Source: an uncultured Burkholderiales bacterium
GTDB lineage: Bacteria; Pseudomonadota; Gammaproteobacteria; Burkholderiales; Burkholderiaceae_C
Length of the DNA: 45,480 nt
Assembly: GCA_945952065.1 (NCBI GenBank)
Contig: CAMFGY010000035.1
Span: 1-45,480, forward strand
Reading direction: 5' to 3'
Under the pieces are notes generated by a model, which saw only the letters and a list, made by a program, of their open reading frames with translations, was not told the origin of the DNA and searched no databases. Both the position numbers and the translations under genes were made by a program. Below are positions 1-10,352 of this stretch, in pieces (the stretch's first letter is position 1; every line of letters begins with the position of its first letter).

Positions 1-56
1 CCAGCTCGGCCGGGGACTTGCACCCCGAAGATCGCGCCCATGCTGGGCGCACAAGC

Positions 57-82
57 AAAAGGGCGCCCTGAGGCGCCCTTTG
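57..82 (-). terminator. Hairpin terminator downstream of the first PEP-CTERM gene
   Basis: A perfect 10-bp stem (58-67 with 72-81, loop CTGA) is followed on the minus strand by TTTT. It lies 71 bases past the stop of the leftward PEP-CTERM gene. A second small hairpin (34-50, seven-base arms GCGCCCA/TGGGCGC) lies just beyond it. The stem also ends in TTTG on the plus strand, so it may serve a rightward gene outside the window. Nothing else is recognised in bases 1-152. Confidence 0.6.
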
Positions 83-152
83 TCGATCTGTCGCTGAGGC
101 CCTGCACTGTTGTACAAGGGCGGCTTGCCAAAAGCCGCGAGCCTGCGTTTGC

Positions 153-836
153 TTATTGGTTTTCGCTGCTCGAAGAGTTGCGGCGGCCATAGGCTGCGGC
201 AAAGCTCAGCAAACCCAAGCCCAACAACAGCGCACTGCTGGGTTCGGGCACAGCGGTCACGGTCAACAGGTCCTGAAACTCTTCGTGATTGAAGCGTGTC
301 AGGGTGTACAGCTCCGGGCCTTTGTACTGGGAAGCCAAACCCAGGTAGGAGTTGACCTGGTCGACAAAGGCCGCATCACTGGCCAAGCCTGTTGTGCCCT
401 TGACAGCAAACACGCCCGCGCCTTTTTGCACATTCAAGGTGCTCAGATCGCTTTCATGGGTGATCTCCCAAATCGCGGTTTGAAACGCAGCCTGGTCGGT
501 GGAGGTCTTCAGGCCCGCATAGCTGGTGCTGAACAAGCCCTGCAAGAGTTTGGATTCCTGGGCCGAAAAACTGCCCACCGTGTAGGTTTGGCTCAGATCT
601 GCAGCTTCGGCATGGTCCTGCAACAAATCAACGCAGTAAGCGTAGAAGCTGCTGCCACTTTGGGTGCTGCGGAACTCCATGGCACCTGTTTGGTAATTGC
701 TGCTGAAGGTGGTGCTGAGCAATTCCCCGGGCCCATTGCCCACGAATTCCAAATCGACCGTTGCGGCAGATGCACCGCCCGCAAGCAGCAAGACTCCAGC
801 TGCAGCGACCACACTCTTTTTCATGCTAGCGATCAT
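153..836 (-). CDS. PEP-CTERM sorting domain protein
   Basis: A secreted protein of 227 aa. It has an N-terminal signal peptide (basic MKKS, then an Ala/Val/Leu core, ASA-A cleavage region near residue 24) and a C-terminal sorting signal: a VPEP motif near residue 197, a Leu/Gly/Ala hydrophobic segment and a basic GRR stretch. By family knowledge such proteins are processed by an exosortase (EpsH/XrtA type) and are often linked to exopolysaccharide or biofilm; no exosortase is in this window. The central region shows no enzyme motif I recognise; the YAYCVDLLQD stretch is typical of PEP-CTERM ectodomains. The start at 836 is preferred over the internal Met at 824 because AAGGA lies about 7 bases before it. 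It follows a second PEP-CTERM gene on the same strand after a 55-base gap, so the two may be co-transcribed. Confidence 0.85.
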   Translation of the reverse strand: MIASMKKSVVAAAGVLLLAGGASAATVDLEFVGNGPGELLSTTFSSNYQTGAMEFRSTQSGSSFYAYCVDLLQDHAEAADLSQTYTVGSFSAQESKLLQGLFSTSYAGLKTSTDQAAFQTAIWEITHESDLSTLNVQKGAGVFAVKGTTGLASDAAFVDQVNSYLGLASQYKGPELYTLTRFNHEEFQDLLTVTAVPEPSSALLLGLGLLSFAAAYGRRNSSSSENQ

Positions 837-891
837 GGAAAGTCCTTTGAGAGTTCTTTTTCTGAATTCAATTCAATGGCCTGGCGCCGCC

Positions 892-1461
892 TCAAGCACG
901 ACGCTTGCGGCCAAGCAGGACCAAAGCGCCCAAGCCCAACAAGCTCAAAGCCAAGCTTTGCGGCTCCGGCACGGCGTTCACGCTTTCGAGTCGGGCGATA
1001 TAGCTGTCAGCCGACTTCTTGTTGGCCGCAAGGCCGCCCTTGCCTTCGATATTCAGCTTCCAATCGCCAGCGGCCAGCAACTGCCCAGGCGCAACCGTCC
1101 ATTGCTCCACGCCCTTGGTACGGCTGTCGGTCAACTCGGTGCCTGCCACCGGAATCAAAAACACCTTGGCGCCGGCTGCATTGCTGAAGTACACCGACAA
1201 AAGATCCAACTGCGGGTCCAGAAAGGTCTGGCCCTTTTGCTGCCCTTGGGTGCGCACAGTGCCCGAGATCACCTGGGCGCTGTCCAAATGAAATTGATAG
1301 CTGTCGCTGAATTGCTCGTTCTTGATCGCGCGATCTTCGCCCACGCTGTCCAAAAACTGGCCTGCGGATTCAAACTTGACGGGCCCCGCCATGGCCGAGT
1401 TCATCGCCGCGGCCACGGCCACCACTCCCAGACCCTTCACCATTGTTTTCAATTTCTGCAT
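892..1461 (-). CDS. FxDxF-like PEP-CTERM protein
   Basis: A secreted protein of 189 aa with a signal peptide (MQKLKTMVKG, Ala-rich core, cleavage probably after AMA near residue 25) and a C-terminal PEP-CTERM signal (VPEP near residue 164, Leu-rich segment, GRKRRA tail). The N-terminal third contains FSDSYQFHLD, which fits the FxDxF signature (usually F-T/N-D-x-F-T-F) except that the last Phe is Tyr. The rest reads like a beta-rich ectodomain of unknown role. A good ribosome site, GAAGGTGAG, sits just before the ATG. It resembles the FxDxF gene at 33209-33766 in layout but not closely in sequence. Confidence 0.85.
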   Translation of the reverse strand: MQKLKTMVKGLGVVAVAAAMNSAMAGPVKFESAGQFLDSVGEDRAIKNEQFSDSYQFHLDSAQVISGTVRTQGQQKGQTFLDPQLDLLSVYFSNAAGAKVFLIPVAGTELTDSRTKGVEQWTVAPGQLLAAGDWKLNIEGKGGLAANKKSADSYIARLESVNAVPEPQSLALSLLGLGALVLLGRKRRA

Positions 1462-1693
1462 TGCTCACCTTCGTTTGAATGGAGTCTCACGCCAGCATTC
1501 GCCTGCGCATTTGCTGCGCGACCGATGGCTCTGAACTCAGGGTGAATCCTAGGGCAGGAGCCCCAAACTCCGCCCCCCTCAAGCCAGGGCCTCAAAAGCG
1601 TAAACGTGTGAAAAACACGAGAAATCCCACCCTGTTCAGGGGGTGGGCTTCAGTAGGCGCTTTGAGGCCCACCGAGCGCGAGCGCCGAGGCCG
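1462..1693 (-). promoter_or_regulatory. Gene-free upstream region of the FxDxF-like gene, with hairpins and a CCTAGGG site
   Basis: Together with the adjacent terminator this is a 313-base gap between secA and the PEP-CTERM genes, so it should hold the promoter of the latter. Visible elements: CCTAGGG about 87 bases upstream of the start (1548-1554); a small hairpin CGTGT/ACACG (1605-1619); and a 7-bp hairpin CCCACCC/GGGTGGG near 1627-1648. I cannot place -10/-35 boxes with confidence. The short ORFs here run antisense or across the hairpins and are not credible genes. Confidence 0.4.
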
Positions 1694-1729
1694 AAAAAAA
1701 AAGGGTCGCAAGCTCGCCGCTTGCAACCC
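1694..1729 (-). terminator. Rho-independent terminator of secA
   Basis: On the minus strand an 11-bp stem (GGGTTGCAAGC / GCTTGCGACCC, one G-U pair, 5-base loop) is followed directly by nine T residues. It lies 45 bases past the secA stop codon. This is a textbook intrinsic terminator and separates secA from the PEP-CTERM genes downstream. Confidence 0.92.
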
Positions 1730-1774
1730 GTTCCTGGAAGGGCCAATGCCCCTCCGTTCGCTGAACCTAAAAAC

Positions 1775-4510
<2,736 letters not shown>

Positions 4511-4795
4511 GCAGCGTGATGGTTTTATCTTGGAATTCGGTGGCGGCACAGACCGACACCGTGGGATCGGCGTTTGCTGCGGGCAGATTGACTTGCCTTG
4601 AGCTCGGCCAATGTTGGATGTGTTTGTACGGATGAACGCTCGGTGCATGTGGGGCAAGCCAGGCGAGCTGCAAGAGCCTAGCGCCTAAAAAAATCAGCCC
4701 TGGATGCGCCCGAGCGCAAAACCTTGGCAGTTTAGCATCCGAGCTTCAACACTCACCGAGCTGGCGCGCGAAGCCGGTCACTCTACACTGAAAGC

Positions 4796-5143
4796 ATGAG
4801 TTCCGCGCCGCGCCACAAAGCCGATGCCAGCCCGAAACGGCAGGTTCCCGACCCTTTGCCGATTGCCCAAGCTTTGAGCCAGCATGAAGGCTTGGCCCGC
4901 TTGGGCCTGTTGCTGGCGCAATCCCATCAACGCATGGAATTGATCAAGCCTTGTTTGCCCGGCGCCCTGGTGCGCTTCGTCAAACCTGGGCCGGTGGATG
5001 AAGAGGGCTGGACACTGCTGGCCGCCAATGCAGCGGTTGCCGCCAAATTGCGGCATTTGCACCCCGGACTCGAAGCCTTGCTTCAAGAGGCCGGCTGCGT
5101 CCCCTTCAAGGTGAGGATCAAAGTTCAGCAGCAACAGTTGTAG
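4796..5143 (+). CDS. dciA: DciA-like protein (DUF721)
   Basis: A small protein of 115 aa matching the DUF721/DciA family. DciA is the ancestral bacterial factor that loads the replicative helicase DnaB in species lacking DnaC. The family pattern is visible as a helix with LARLGLLLAQSHQ, then LPGALVRFVKPGPVDEEGWTLLAANAAVAAKLRHLHPGL, that is, a compact KH-like beta/alpha fold ending in the usual A-x-LR-x-L-x-P-x-L motif. Divergent pairing with secA is common in betaproteobacteria and supports the call. A possible -10 TACACT lies just before the ATG, too close for certainty. Confidence 0.8.
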   Translation: MSSAPRHKADASPKRQVPDPLPIAQALSQHEGLARLGLLLAQSHQRMELIKPCLPGALVRFVKPGPVDEEGWTLLAANAAVAAKLRHLHPGLEALLQEAGCVPFKVRIKVQQQQL

Positions 5144-5173
5144 AAGCCCGGGGCTTGGATTCAGCGCGCCGAT

Positions 5174-5250
5174 GGATAGGGCGGCAGAAGCGCACAGGGT
5201 CATAACGCCTTAGCCCCTCAGCCCCACCGCTCAGCCCCTCCGCCCTATCC
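5174..5250. repeat. 11-bp perfect inverted repeat between dciA and tRNA-Thr
   Basis: GGATAGGGCGG at 5174-5184 is exactly inverted at 5240-5250, with a 55-base spacer that contains three CAGCCCC/AGCCCCT repeats. It lies between the convergent dciA and tRNA-Thr. It could be a long-looped terminator for dciA, but it has no T run. The function is unknown. Confidence 0.5.
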
Positions 5251-5263
5251 TCAAATTCCAGGC

Positions 5264-5292
5264 AAAAAAATACCGCCTGAAGGCGGTATTTT
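5264..5292 (-). terminator. Terminator of tRNA-Thr
   Basis: An 11-bp perfect stem (5267-5277 with 5282-5292, 4-base loop) is followed on the minus strand by a run of seven T residues. It starts 8 bases after the CCA end of the tRNA. The A/T-rich stem ends on both strands suggest it can work in both directions and may also stop dciA transcription. Confidence 0.9.
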
Positions 5293-5299
5293 CAAACTT

Positions 5300-5375
5300 T
5301 GGTGCCGGCTATCGGATTCGAACTGATGACCTACCGCTTACAAGGCGGTTGCTCTACCAACTGAGCTAAGCCGGC
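5300..5375 (-). tRNA. tRNA-Thr (anticodon TGT)
   Basis: A 76-base cloverleaf with encoded CCA. The acceptor stem is GCCGGCT/AGCCGGC. The D arm contains TAGCTCAGTTGGTAGAGCA. The anticodon stem ACCGC/GCGGT carries the loop CTTGTAA, giving anticodon UGU (ACA codons), with A at position 37. The T arm holds GTTCGAATC. It closely resembles the enterobacterial tRNA-Thr(UGU). As an ANN-decoding tRNA with A37 it should receive the t6A modification, two of whose genes (tsaB, tsaC) lie later in the window. Confidence 0.98.
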
Positions 5376-5389
5376 GACGTGAGACCGCT

Positions 5390-5417
5390 AGTATAGCCCG
5401 AATTTTTGCTGATTCAG
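5390..5417 (-). promoter_or_regulatory. Probable promoter of tRNA-Thr
   Basis: On the minus strand TATACT (5390-5395, 5 of 6 matches to the -10 consensus) lies 14 bases before the mature tRNA 5' end. A weak -35 (CTGAAT) is 16 bases upstream of it. The following GC-rich bases (AGCGGTC) resemble the discriminator of stringently controlled stable-RNA promoters. This suggests the tRNA has its own promoter and is not only read through from sspB. Confidence 0.5.
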
Positions 5418-5418
5418 A

Positions 5419-6027
5419 CTACTTGACGCGTTTTAGTGCGGGGCGACCCGAGCTAGGCCCAGGTCCATCAGGTTCGCCCTCGGGATTGCCGCCTTGAGAC
5501 TCCGAGGCTGCGGCGCTGGGCGCTGACTCCGTCTGCGGCAAATCCTCAGCCATGCCAGCGTCAGCGGCAGCAGACGCAGGCGCCAGACGCACCGCGCGCA
5601 AGGGGTTCGCGCGAGCCTCGCTCGCCGCAGGAGCCCCTTGGGGTGCGCCCGGCCCCTCGGCGCCAGAAGGCTCCGCAGCCGAGCGCAACTCAGGCGCCGG
5701 AAACGCCATGCCCTGGCCATTCTCACGCGCATAGATCGCCACGACATGATCCACGGGCACGATGATTTCACGTGCCGTGCCACCGAAGCGTGCCTTGAAC
5801 TGGATGAATTCATTGCCCAGATCAAGACTGCTGGTGGCCTCGAAGCCCACATTCAGAACGATTTCGTTGTTGCTGACGTATTCCATCGGCACCTGAACGA
5901 AGCGATCCACATGCACCGCGATATAGGGCGTGAAGCCGTTGTCCGTACACCAATCGTGCAGGGCACGAATCAGATAAGGCCGGGTCGAGAGGCTCCCGGC
6001 CCCGGTCTTGTCGCTGCTGTTTTCCAT
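5419..6027 (-). CDS. sspB: ClpXP protease specificity-enhancing factor SspB
   Basis: The adaptor that delivers ssrA-tagged and other substrates to ClpXP; 202 aa. The N-terminal folded domain (about residues 15-115) has the family pattern STRPYLIRALHDWCTDNG ... TPYIAVHVD, then IVLNVG and GNEFIQFKARFGG, ending in VPVDHVVAIYARENGQGM. A long Ala/Pro/Glu-rich disordered linker follows, and the tail GRPALKRVK is the ClpX-binding XB motif, so the protein should be functional. The linker is longer than in E. coli, as usual in betaproteobacteria. It sits directly downstream of sspA, as in many proteobacteria, with a 39-base gap. Confidence 0.96.
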   Translation of the reverse strand: MENSSDKTGAGSLSTRPYLIRALHDWCTDNGFTPYIAVHVDRFVQVPMEYVSNNEIVLNVGFEATSSLDLGNEFIQFKARFGGTAREIIVPVDHVVAIYARENGQGMAFPAPELRSAAEPSGAEGPGAPQGAPAASEARANPLRAVRLAPASAAADAGMAEDLPQTESAPSAAASESQGGNPEGEPDGPGPSSGRPALKRVK

Positions 6028-6066
6028 GCTGAGAATCGCCTACTGCTGCTCAAGTGAAGCCCAAGC

Positions 6067-6684
6067 TTACTTGCGCATGACCTTTTCAGAAGGCGTCAAC
6101 GCTTCGATATAAGCCGGGCGCGAGAAGATGCGCTCAGCGTACTTCAACAAAGGCAGCGCGTTCTTGGACATGTCGATGCCGTAGTAGTCCAAGCGCCACA
6201 GCAGCGGCGCAATCGCCACGTCCAGCATGGAGAAGTCGTCACCCAACATGTACTTGTTCTTCAAGAAGATGGGCGCCAGCTGGGTCAGACGATCGCGAAT
6301 CTGCGAACGGGCCTTCTCCAATTGCTTGTCGGTCGCCTTGACGGTCTGGCCACGGCCCTCCAGCACGTTCACATGCGCGAACAGTTCCTTCTCGAAATTC
6401 AGCAGGAACAAGCGCACACGGGCGCGCGCCACTGGGTCGCCGGGCATCAATTGGGGATGCGGGAAGCGCTCGTCGATGTACTCATTGATGATGTGCGATT
6501 CATAAAGAATCAGGTCGCGTTCGACCAGAATCGGCACTTCGTTGTACGGGTTCATCAAGGCGATGTCTTCGGGCTTGGCGAACAAGTCCACATCGCGGAT
6601 TTCGAAATCCATACCCTTTTCGAACAGCACGAAGCGGCAGCGATGCGAGTAAGGGCAGGTGGTTCCAGAGTAAAGCACCATCAT
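6067..6684 (-). CDS. sspA: Stringent starvation protein A (GST-fold)
   Basis: An RNA-polymerase-associated GST-fold regulator of 205 aa from the chosen start. An N-terminal thioredoxin-like domain (MMVLYSGTTCPYSHRCRFVLFEKG) is followed by the NPYNEVPILVERDLILYESHIINEYIDERFPHP stretch typical of SspA, then an all-alpha GST C-terminal domain. The Cys-Pro-Tyr-Ser motif is retained, although SspA proteins generally lack GST activity. The frame extends 15 codons further upstream, but the ATG at 6684 (or the adjacent ATG at 6681) matches the family N-terminus and has GGGAG about 10 bases ahead. It lies downstream of petABC and upstream of sspB, a conserved betaproteobacterial arrangement. Confidence 0.95.
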   Translation of the reverse strand: MMVLYSGTTCPYSHRCRFVLFEKGMDFEIRDVDLFAKPEDIALMNPYNEVPILVERDLILYESHIINEYIDERFPHPQLMPGDPVARARVRLFLLNFEKELFAHVNVLEGRGQTVKATDKQLEKARSQIRDRLTQLAPIFLKNKYMLGDDFSMLDVAIAPLLWRLDYYGIDMSKNALPLLKYAERIFSRPAYIEALTPSEKVMRK

Positions 6685-6746
6685 GGCGGCAAGCTCCCGA
6701 AGGGGTGAGAAAAAACGGATGCGCCCCACGCTGAGGCGGAGCGCTC

Positions 6747-6791
6747 AAAACGCAAACGCAGCGGGAAGCTTTTTAAGCGTCCCACTGCGTT
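6747..6791 (-). terminator. Hairpin terminator between petC and sspA
   Basis: On the minus strand a stem of about 16 bp (ACGCAGTGGGACGCTT with AAGCTTCCCGCTGCGT, one mismatch and one G-U pair, 3-base loop) is followed by TTGCGTTTT. It begins about 30 bases after the petC stop. The T run is interrupted, so termination may be partial and allow some read-through into sspAB. Confidence 0.7.
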
Positions 6792-6822
6792 CTGGGCCCG
6801 ACACCAGCCGGGTCCGAAGTGC

Positions 6823-7605
6823 TTACTTCACGTCTTTCCAGTACGACGCATTCAAGCGCCAGGCAAACACGGTGAAGACCAGCAAGAACAGCAAGACCAT
6901 CACGCCAAGGCGGAAACGCTGAGCCTGAGCGGGCTCGCCCATCCACTGCAAGTAGGCCACCAAGTCGCCCACGGCGCTGTCGTACTGACGTGCGTCCATT
7001 GAACCCGGTGTCAGCTGCTCATAGCCCTTGAAGACATGAATCTTCTTGCTGTGGTCATGCGGATCGGTTTCTTCCACAAACTTGGCGGAACGCTGACCCT
7101 GCAATTCCCACAGCACATGGGGCATGGCCACGCTGGGGAAAGCCAGGTTGTTCCAGCCGGTGGCCTTGGTTTCGTCGCGGTAATAGCTGCGCAGATAGGT
7201 GTACAGATAGTCTGCACCCGAACCCTTGGAACCATCGGCGCGCGAACGGGCGATCACGGTCAGATCAGGCGGCGTTGCGCCAAACCAGTCCTTGGCCTGC
7301 TTGGCGTCCAGCGAGACCTTCATGGTGTCGCCCACCTTTTCGGCGGCAAACATCAGATTGCTCTTGATCTGCACATCCGTCAGGCCCAGGTCGCGCAGAC
7401 GGTTGTAGCGCATGAAGGCCGCCGAGTGGCAGTTCAGGCAGTAGTTGACGAAGAGCTTGGCGCCGTTTTGCAAGGCCGCCATGTCTTGCATCTTTTCCTT
7501 GGGGAACTTGTCCCACTCGATGCCACCGCCGGAGGCTTGCGCACCGGAAGCCAGACTCAAGCCGATCAGCAAGCTGGCCAGCACCTTAGAGATCAGTTTT
7601 TTCAT
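6823..7605 (-). CDS. petC: Ubiquinol-cytochrome c reductase, cytochrome c1
   Basis: The haem c subunit of the bc1 complex (complex III), passing electrons from the Rieske protein to soluble cytochrome c; 260 aa. Features: a signal peptide (MKKLISKVLASLLIGLSLASGAQA); the haem-binding CLNCH motif with following SAAFMRYNRL near residues 56-70; the sixth-ligand Met region AFPSVAMPHVLWELQG; and a C-terminal membrane anchor (GVMVLLFLLVFTVFAW) ending in a basic tail. The length is normal for stand-alone c1. It lies 17 bases after petB and is the last gene of petABC, followed by a hairpin terminator. Confidence 0.97.
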   Translation of the reverse strand: MKKLISKVLASLLIGLSLASGAQASGGGIEWDKFPKEKMQDMAALQNGAKLFVNYCLNCHSAAFMRYNRLRDLGLTDVQIKSNLMFAAEKVGDTMKVSLDAKQAKDWFGATPPDLTVIARSRADGSKGSGADYLYTYLRSYYRDETKATGWNNLAFPSVAMPHVLWELQGQRSAKFVEETDPHDHSKKIHVFKGYEQLTPGSMDARQYDSAVGDLVAYLQWMGEPAQAQRFRLGVMVLLFLLVFTVFAWRLNASYWKDVK

Positions 7606-7622
7606 TCTGTTGACTCCCGGCT

Positions 7623-9035
7623 TCAGTGGGCGTGATACGTCACACGGTCAGGCACAGCCTTAGGCGTGCCCAGCTTGCTCCACCAAGGCATCAGGAGGAA
7701 GAAGCCGAAATAGAACAGGGTGCCCACTTGCGACACCAGGGTGCCTGCATCGGTCGGCGGCTGGATGCCCAGATAGCCCAGCACCAGGAAGAACACCACG
7801 AACACGGCGTACACATACTTGTGCCAGTCAGGGCGATAACGGATCGACTTGACCGGGCTGTGATCCAGCCATGGCAAGAAGAACAGAATCACAACCGCGC
7901 CGCCCATCACCACCACGCCCCAGAACTTGGCGTCGAAGATCTTCAGCATGAAGCAGGCTGCAGCCGCAATCACCAGCACAGCCAACTTGGCCTTGCCGCT
8001 GAAATTGCCCTTCAGGGCTGCCAACACGGCTGCCAGGCCGATGATGACCACCAGCACATTCACCATCACATCGGTCGTAGCGCGCAGCATCGAGTAGAAA
8101 GGCGTGAAGTACCAGACCGGCGCAATGTGCGCTGGCGTCTTCAGCGGATCGGCGGGGATGAAGTTGTTGTACTCCAGGAAGTAGCCACCCAACTCCGGCG
8201 CAAAGAAGATGATGGAGGTGAACACCATCAAGAACAGCGACACGCCATAGATGTCATGCACCGTGTAGTAGGGGTGGAAGGGCACGCCGTCCAGTGGGTG
8301 ACCGGCCGCATCCTTGGGCGCCTTCGGGCCCTTGATTTCCACGCCATCGGGGTTGTTGGAACCCACTTCATGCAGCGCGATGATGTGCGCCACCACCAGG
8401 CCCAAGAGCACCAGCGGCACGGCAATCACGTGGAAGCTGAAGAAGCGGTTCAGCGTGGCGTCACCGACCACGAAGTCACCACGAATCAACAGCGCCAGAT
8501 CGGGGCCAACAAAGGGCACAGCGGCAAACAGGTTCACGATCACCTGGGCGCCCCAGTAGGACATCTGGCCCCAAGGCAGCAGATAGCCCATGAAGGCTTC
8601 GGCCATCAGGCACAGGAAGATGCCGCAGCCAAACACCCAGACCAGTTCACGAGGTTTGCGGTACGAGCCATAGAGCAGGCCACGGAACATGTGCAGATAC
8701 ACCACCACGAAGAAGGCGGATGCGCCGGTGGAGTGCATGTAGCGGATCAGCCAGCCCCAGGGCACATCACGCATGATGTACTCGACCGAGGCGAACGCCA
8801 GCGCCGCGTCCGGCTTGTAATGCATCACCAGGAAGATGCCGGTGACGATCTGGATCACCAGCACCAGCAGTGCCAGCGAGCCGAAGATGTACCACCAGTT
8901 GAAGTTCTTCGGAGCGTAGTACTCCGACAGATGTTCTTTGTAGAGCTTGCTCGCCGGGAAGCGGCTGTCCACCCAAGTCAGGAGCTTTTCGCCCAAGGGT
9001 GCGCCTGCGGGAGCTTCTTTGAATTCAGCAGCCAT
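7623..9035 (-). CDS. petB: Ubiquinol-cytochrome c reductase, cytochrome b
   Basis: The membrane subunit of complex III that carries haems bL and bH and the quinone sites; 470 aa, so full-length b rather than the split b6/subunit IV form. Eight or more hydrophobic segments are visible. The haem-ligand pairs are in RYMHSTGASAFFVVVYLHMF and FSFHVIAVPLVLLGLVVAHI. The Qo-site motif, usually PEWY, reads PVWY (in APVWYFTPFYSMLR); this variant is known from beta- and gammaproteobacteria. A segment rich in Lys/Pro/Asp follows the fourth helix. Gene order is petA-petB-petC with small gaps (44 and 17 bases). Confidence 0.98.
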   Translation of the reverse strand: MAAEFKEAPAGAPLGEKLLTWVDSRFPASKLYKEHLSEYYAPKNFNWWYIFGSLALLVLVIQIVTGIFLVMHYKPDAALAFASVEYIMRDVPWGWLIRYMHSTGASAFFVVVYLHMFRGLLYGSYRKPRELVWVFGCGIFLCLMAEAFMGYLLPWGQMSYWGAQVIVNLFAAVPFVGPDLALLIRGDFVVGDATLNRFFSFHVIAVPLVLLGLVVAHIIALHEVGSNNPDGVEIKGPKAPKDAAGHPLDGVPFHPYYTVHDIYGVSLFLMVFTSIIFFAPELGGYFLEYNNFIPADPLKTPAHIAPVWYFTPFYSMLRATTDVMVNVLVVIIGLAAVLAALKGNFSGKAKLAVLVIAAAACFMLKIFDAKFWGVVVMGGAVVILFFLPWLDHSPVKSIRYRPDWHKYVYAVFVVFFLVLGYLGIQPPTDAGTLVSQVGTLFYFGFFLLMPWWSKLGTPKAVPDRVTYHAH

Positions 9036-9079
9036 ATTGACCTCTGTCCTTTAGCCTTGTTGGGTCTGATTGTTGGAAA

Positions 9080-9676
9080 TCAGGCCTTCTTGTCTTCACC
9101 AATGATGAGCTTGGTGTCGGACAGATACATATGCGGCGGCACTTCCAAGTTATCGGGTGCCGGCTTGTTCTTGAAGACTCGGCCAGCCAGGTCGAAGGTC
9201 GAGCCGTGGCACGGGCACAAGAAGCCACCGTGCCAGTCATCGGGCAAAGAAGGCTGAGGGCCGGCCTGGAACTTGTCGCTGGGCGAGCAACCCAGGTGCG
9301 AGCAAATGCCCACGCCGACAAAGAATTCGGGCTTGATCGAACGGTTTTCGTTCTTGGCGTATTCCGGGGTCGGATAGGCCTTGCGCTCGGACATCGGGTC
9401 GGCCAATTGGCTTTCCGTGCCCTTCATGGCAGCCAGTTGTTCAGGCGTGCGGCGCACGATCCAAACTGGCTTGCCGCGCCATTCCACGGTCAATTTCTCG
9501 CCGGGTTTGATGGTACTGATATCGACTTCCACCGCTGCACCGGCCGCTTTGGCGCGCTCGGATGGCGAAAAAGTACTGACGAAAGGTACGGCGGTGGCTA
9601 CGCCGCCAACGGCGCCTGCGCATCCTGTGGCGATGAGCCAGGTACGCTTGCCGTGGTCCACTTGCTGGTCACTCAT
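9080..9676 (-). CDS. petA: Ubiquinol-cytochrome c reductase, Rieske iron-sulfur subunit
   Basis: The [2Fe-2S] subunit of complex III; 198 aa. Cluster-binding motifs CSHLGC and CPCHGS supply two Cys and two His, and the two further Cys of these motifs can form the usual disulfide. An N-terminal membrane anchor (WLIATGCAGAVGGVATAVPFV) precedes the hinge and soluble head. The family normally uses a Tat signal with two Arg; here the motif is GKRTWL, with Lys in the first position, a tolerated but weaker form. The upstream frame (31 codons to 9769) is unlike Rieske proteins, so the ATG at 9676 is used. It is the first gene of petABC and is divergent from mscL. Confidence 0.97.
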   Translation of the reverse strand: MSDQQVDHGKRTWLIATGCAGAVGGVATAVPFVSTFSPSERAKAAGAAVEVDISTIKPGEKLTVEWRGKPVWIVRRTPEQLAAMKGTESQLADPMSERKAYPTPEYAKNENRSIKPEFFVGVGICSHLGCSPSDKFQAGPQPSLPDDWHGGFLCPCHGSTFDLAGRVFKNKPAPDNLEVPPHMYLSDTKLIIGEDKKA

Positions 9677-9770
9677 GAGCATCCTCAAACGAGACTTCTG
9701 ATCGGGGGCAACCCGGGATTCTAACGGACGACTCCAGCTCTTCAGACGGGCTTCATCCGGCCGCCGCATT

Positions 9771-9799
9771 TTGACACCACAATATCGGCGTTTTACCCT
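9771..9799 (+). promoter_or_regulatory. Candidate sigma-70 promoter of mscL
   Basis: TTGACA (9771-9776), a 17-base spacer and TACCCT (9794-9799) lie about 90 bases before the mscL start. The -35 is perfect and the spacing ideal, but the -10 matches only 3 of 6 positions. No other candidate in the 213-base divergent region is better. Confidence 0.4.
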
Positions 9800-9889
9800 G
9801 CTTCAAGGTTCAAACATCATTCAAATCAAGCTTTTGATGTTGGCCTTGAAAACAATCCACCGGCCGCAGGCCATCCATGGGAGCACTCA

Positions 9890-10327
9890 ATGTCTGTTTT
9901 GTCTGAATTCAAGGAATTTGCCGTCAAGGGCAATGTGGTTGATTTGGCCGTGGGCGTCATCATTGGCGGCGCTTTTGGCAAGATCGTTGATTCGGTCGTC
10001 AAGGACTTGATCATGCCCCTGGTCGGCAAGGTGGTGGGCGGCCTGGATTTCTCCAACTACTTTGTGCTGCTGTCCAACCCACCGGCTGACTTCAAGGGTC
10101 CGATGACGTATGAGGCCCTCACCAAGGCCGGTGTACCCCTGTTCGCCTATGGCAGCTTCCTCACCGTGCTGCTGAACTTCATCATTCTGGCCTTCATCAT
10201 TTTCGTGATGATCAAACAGATCAACCGACTCAAGCGCAACGAGCCTGCACCGGCCGAAGAAGCCGCACCGGCCACGCCCGAAGACATCGTCTTGCTGCGT
10301 GAAATTCGCGATTCTTTGAAGCGCTGA
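9890..10327 (+). CDS. mscL: Large-conductance mechanosensitive channel MscL
   Basis: The inner-membrane emergency valve that opens under hypo-osmotic stress; 145 aa, of usual length. The N-terminal amphipathic helix and TM1 ([42 protein letters not shown]) carry the Gly/Ala-packed pore-lining pattern. The periplasmic loop spans about residues 50-80, TM2 is [23 protein letters not shown], and the cytoplasmic helix ends in [15 protein letters not shown]. It stands alone on the plus strand; possible hairpins follow in the next intergenic region. Confidence 0.98.
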   Translation: MSVLSEFKEFAVKGNVVDLAVGVIIGGAFGKIVDSVVKDLIMPLVGKVVGGLDFSNYFVLLSNPPADFKGPMTYEALTKAGVPLFAYGSFLTVLLNFIILAFIIFVMIKQINRLKRNEPAPAEEAAPATPEDIVLLREIRDSLKR

Positions 10328-10352
10328 ACGCCTCAGGCTTGGCGCATTTGCC

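Noticed and set aside
153-1461. The tandem PEP-CTERM genes as a gene duplication
   Set aside because: They share only the signal peptide style and the sorting signal; the ectodomains do not align.
7626-9257. 543-aa plus-strand ORF across petB
   Set aside because: Antisense to cytochrome b, rich in His/Gln, without any domain; the petB frame is unambiguous.
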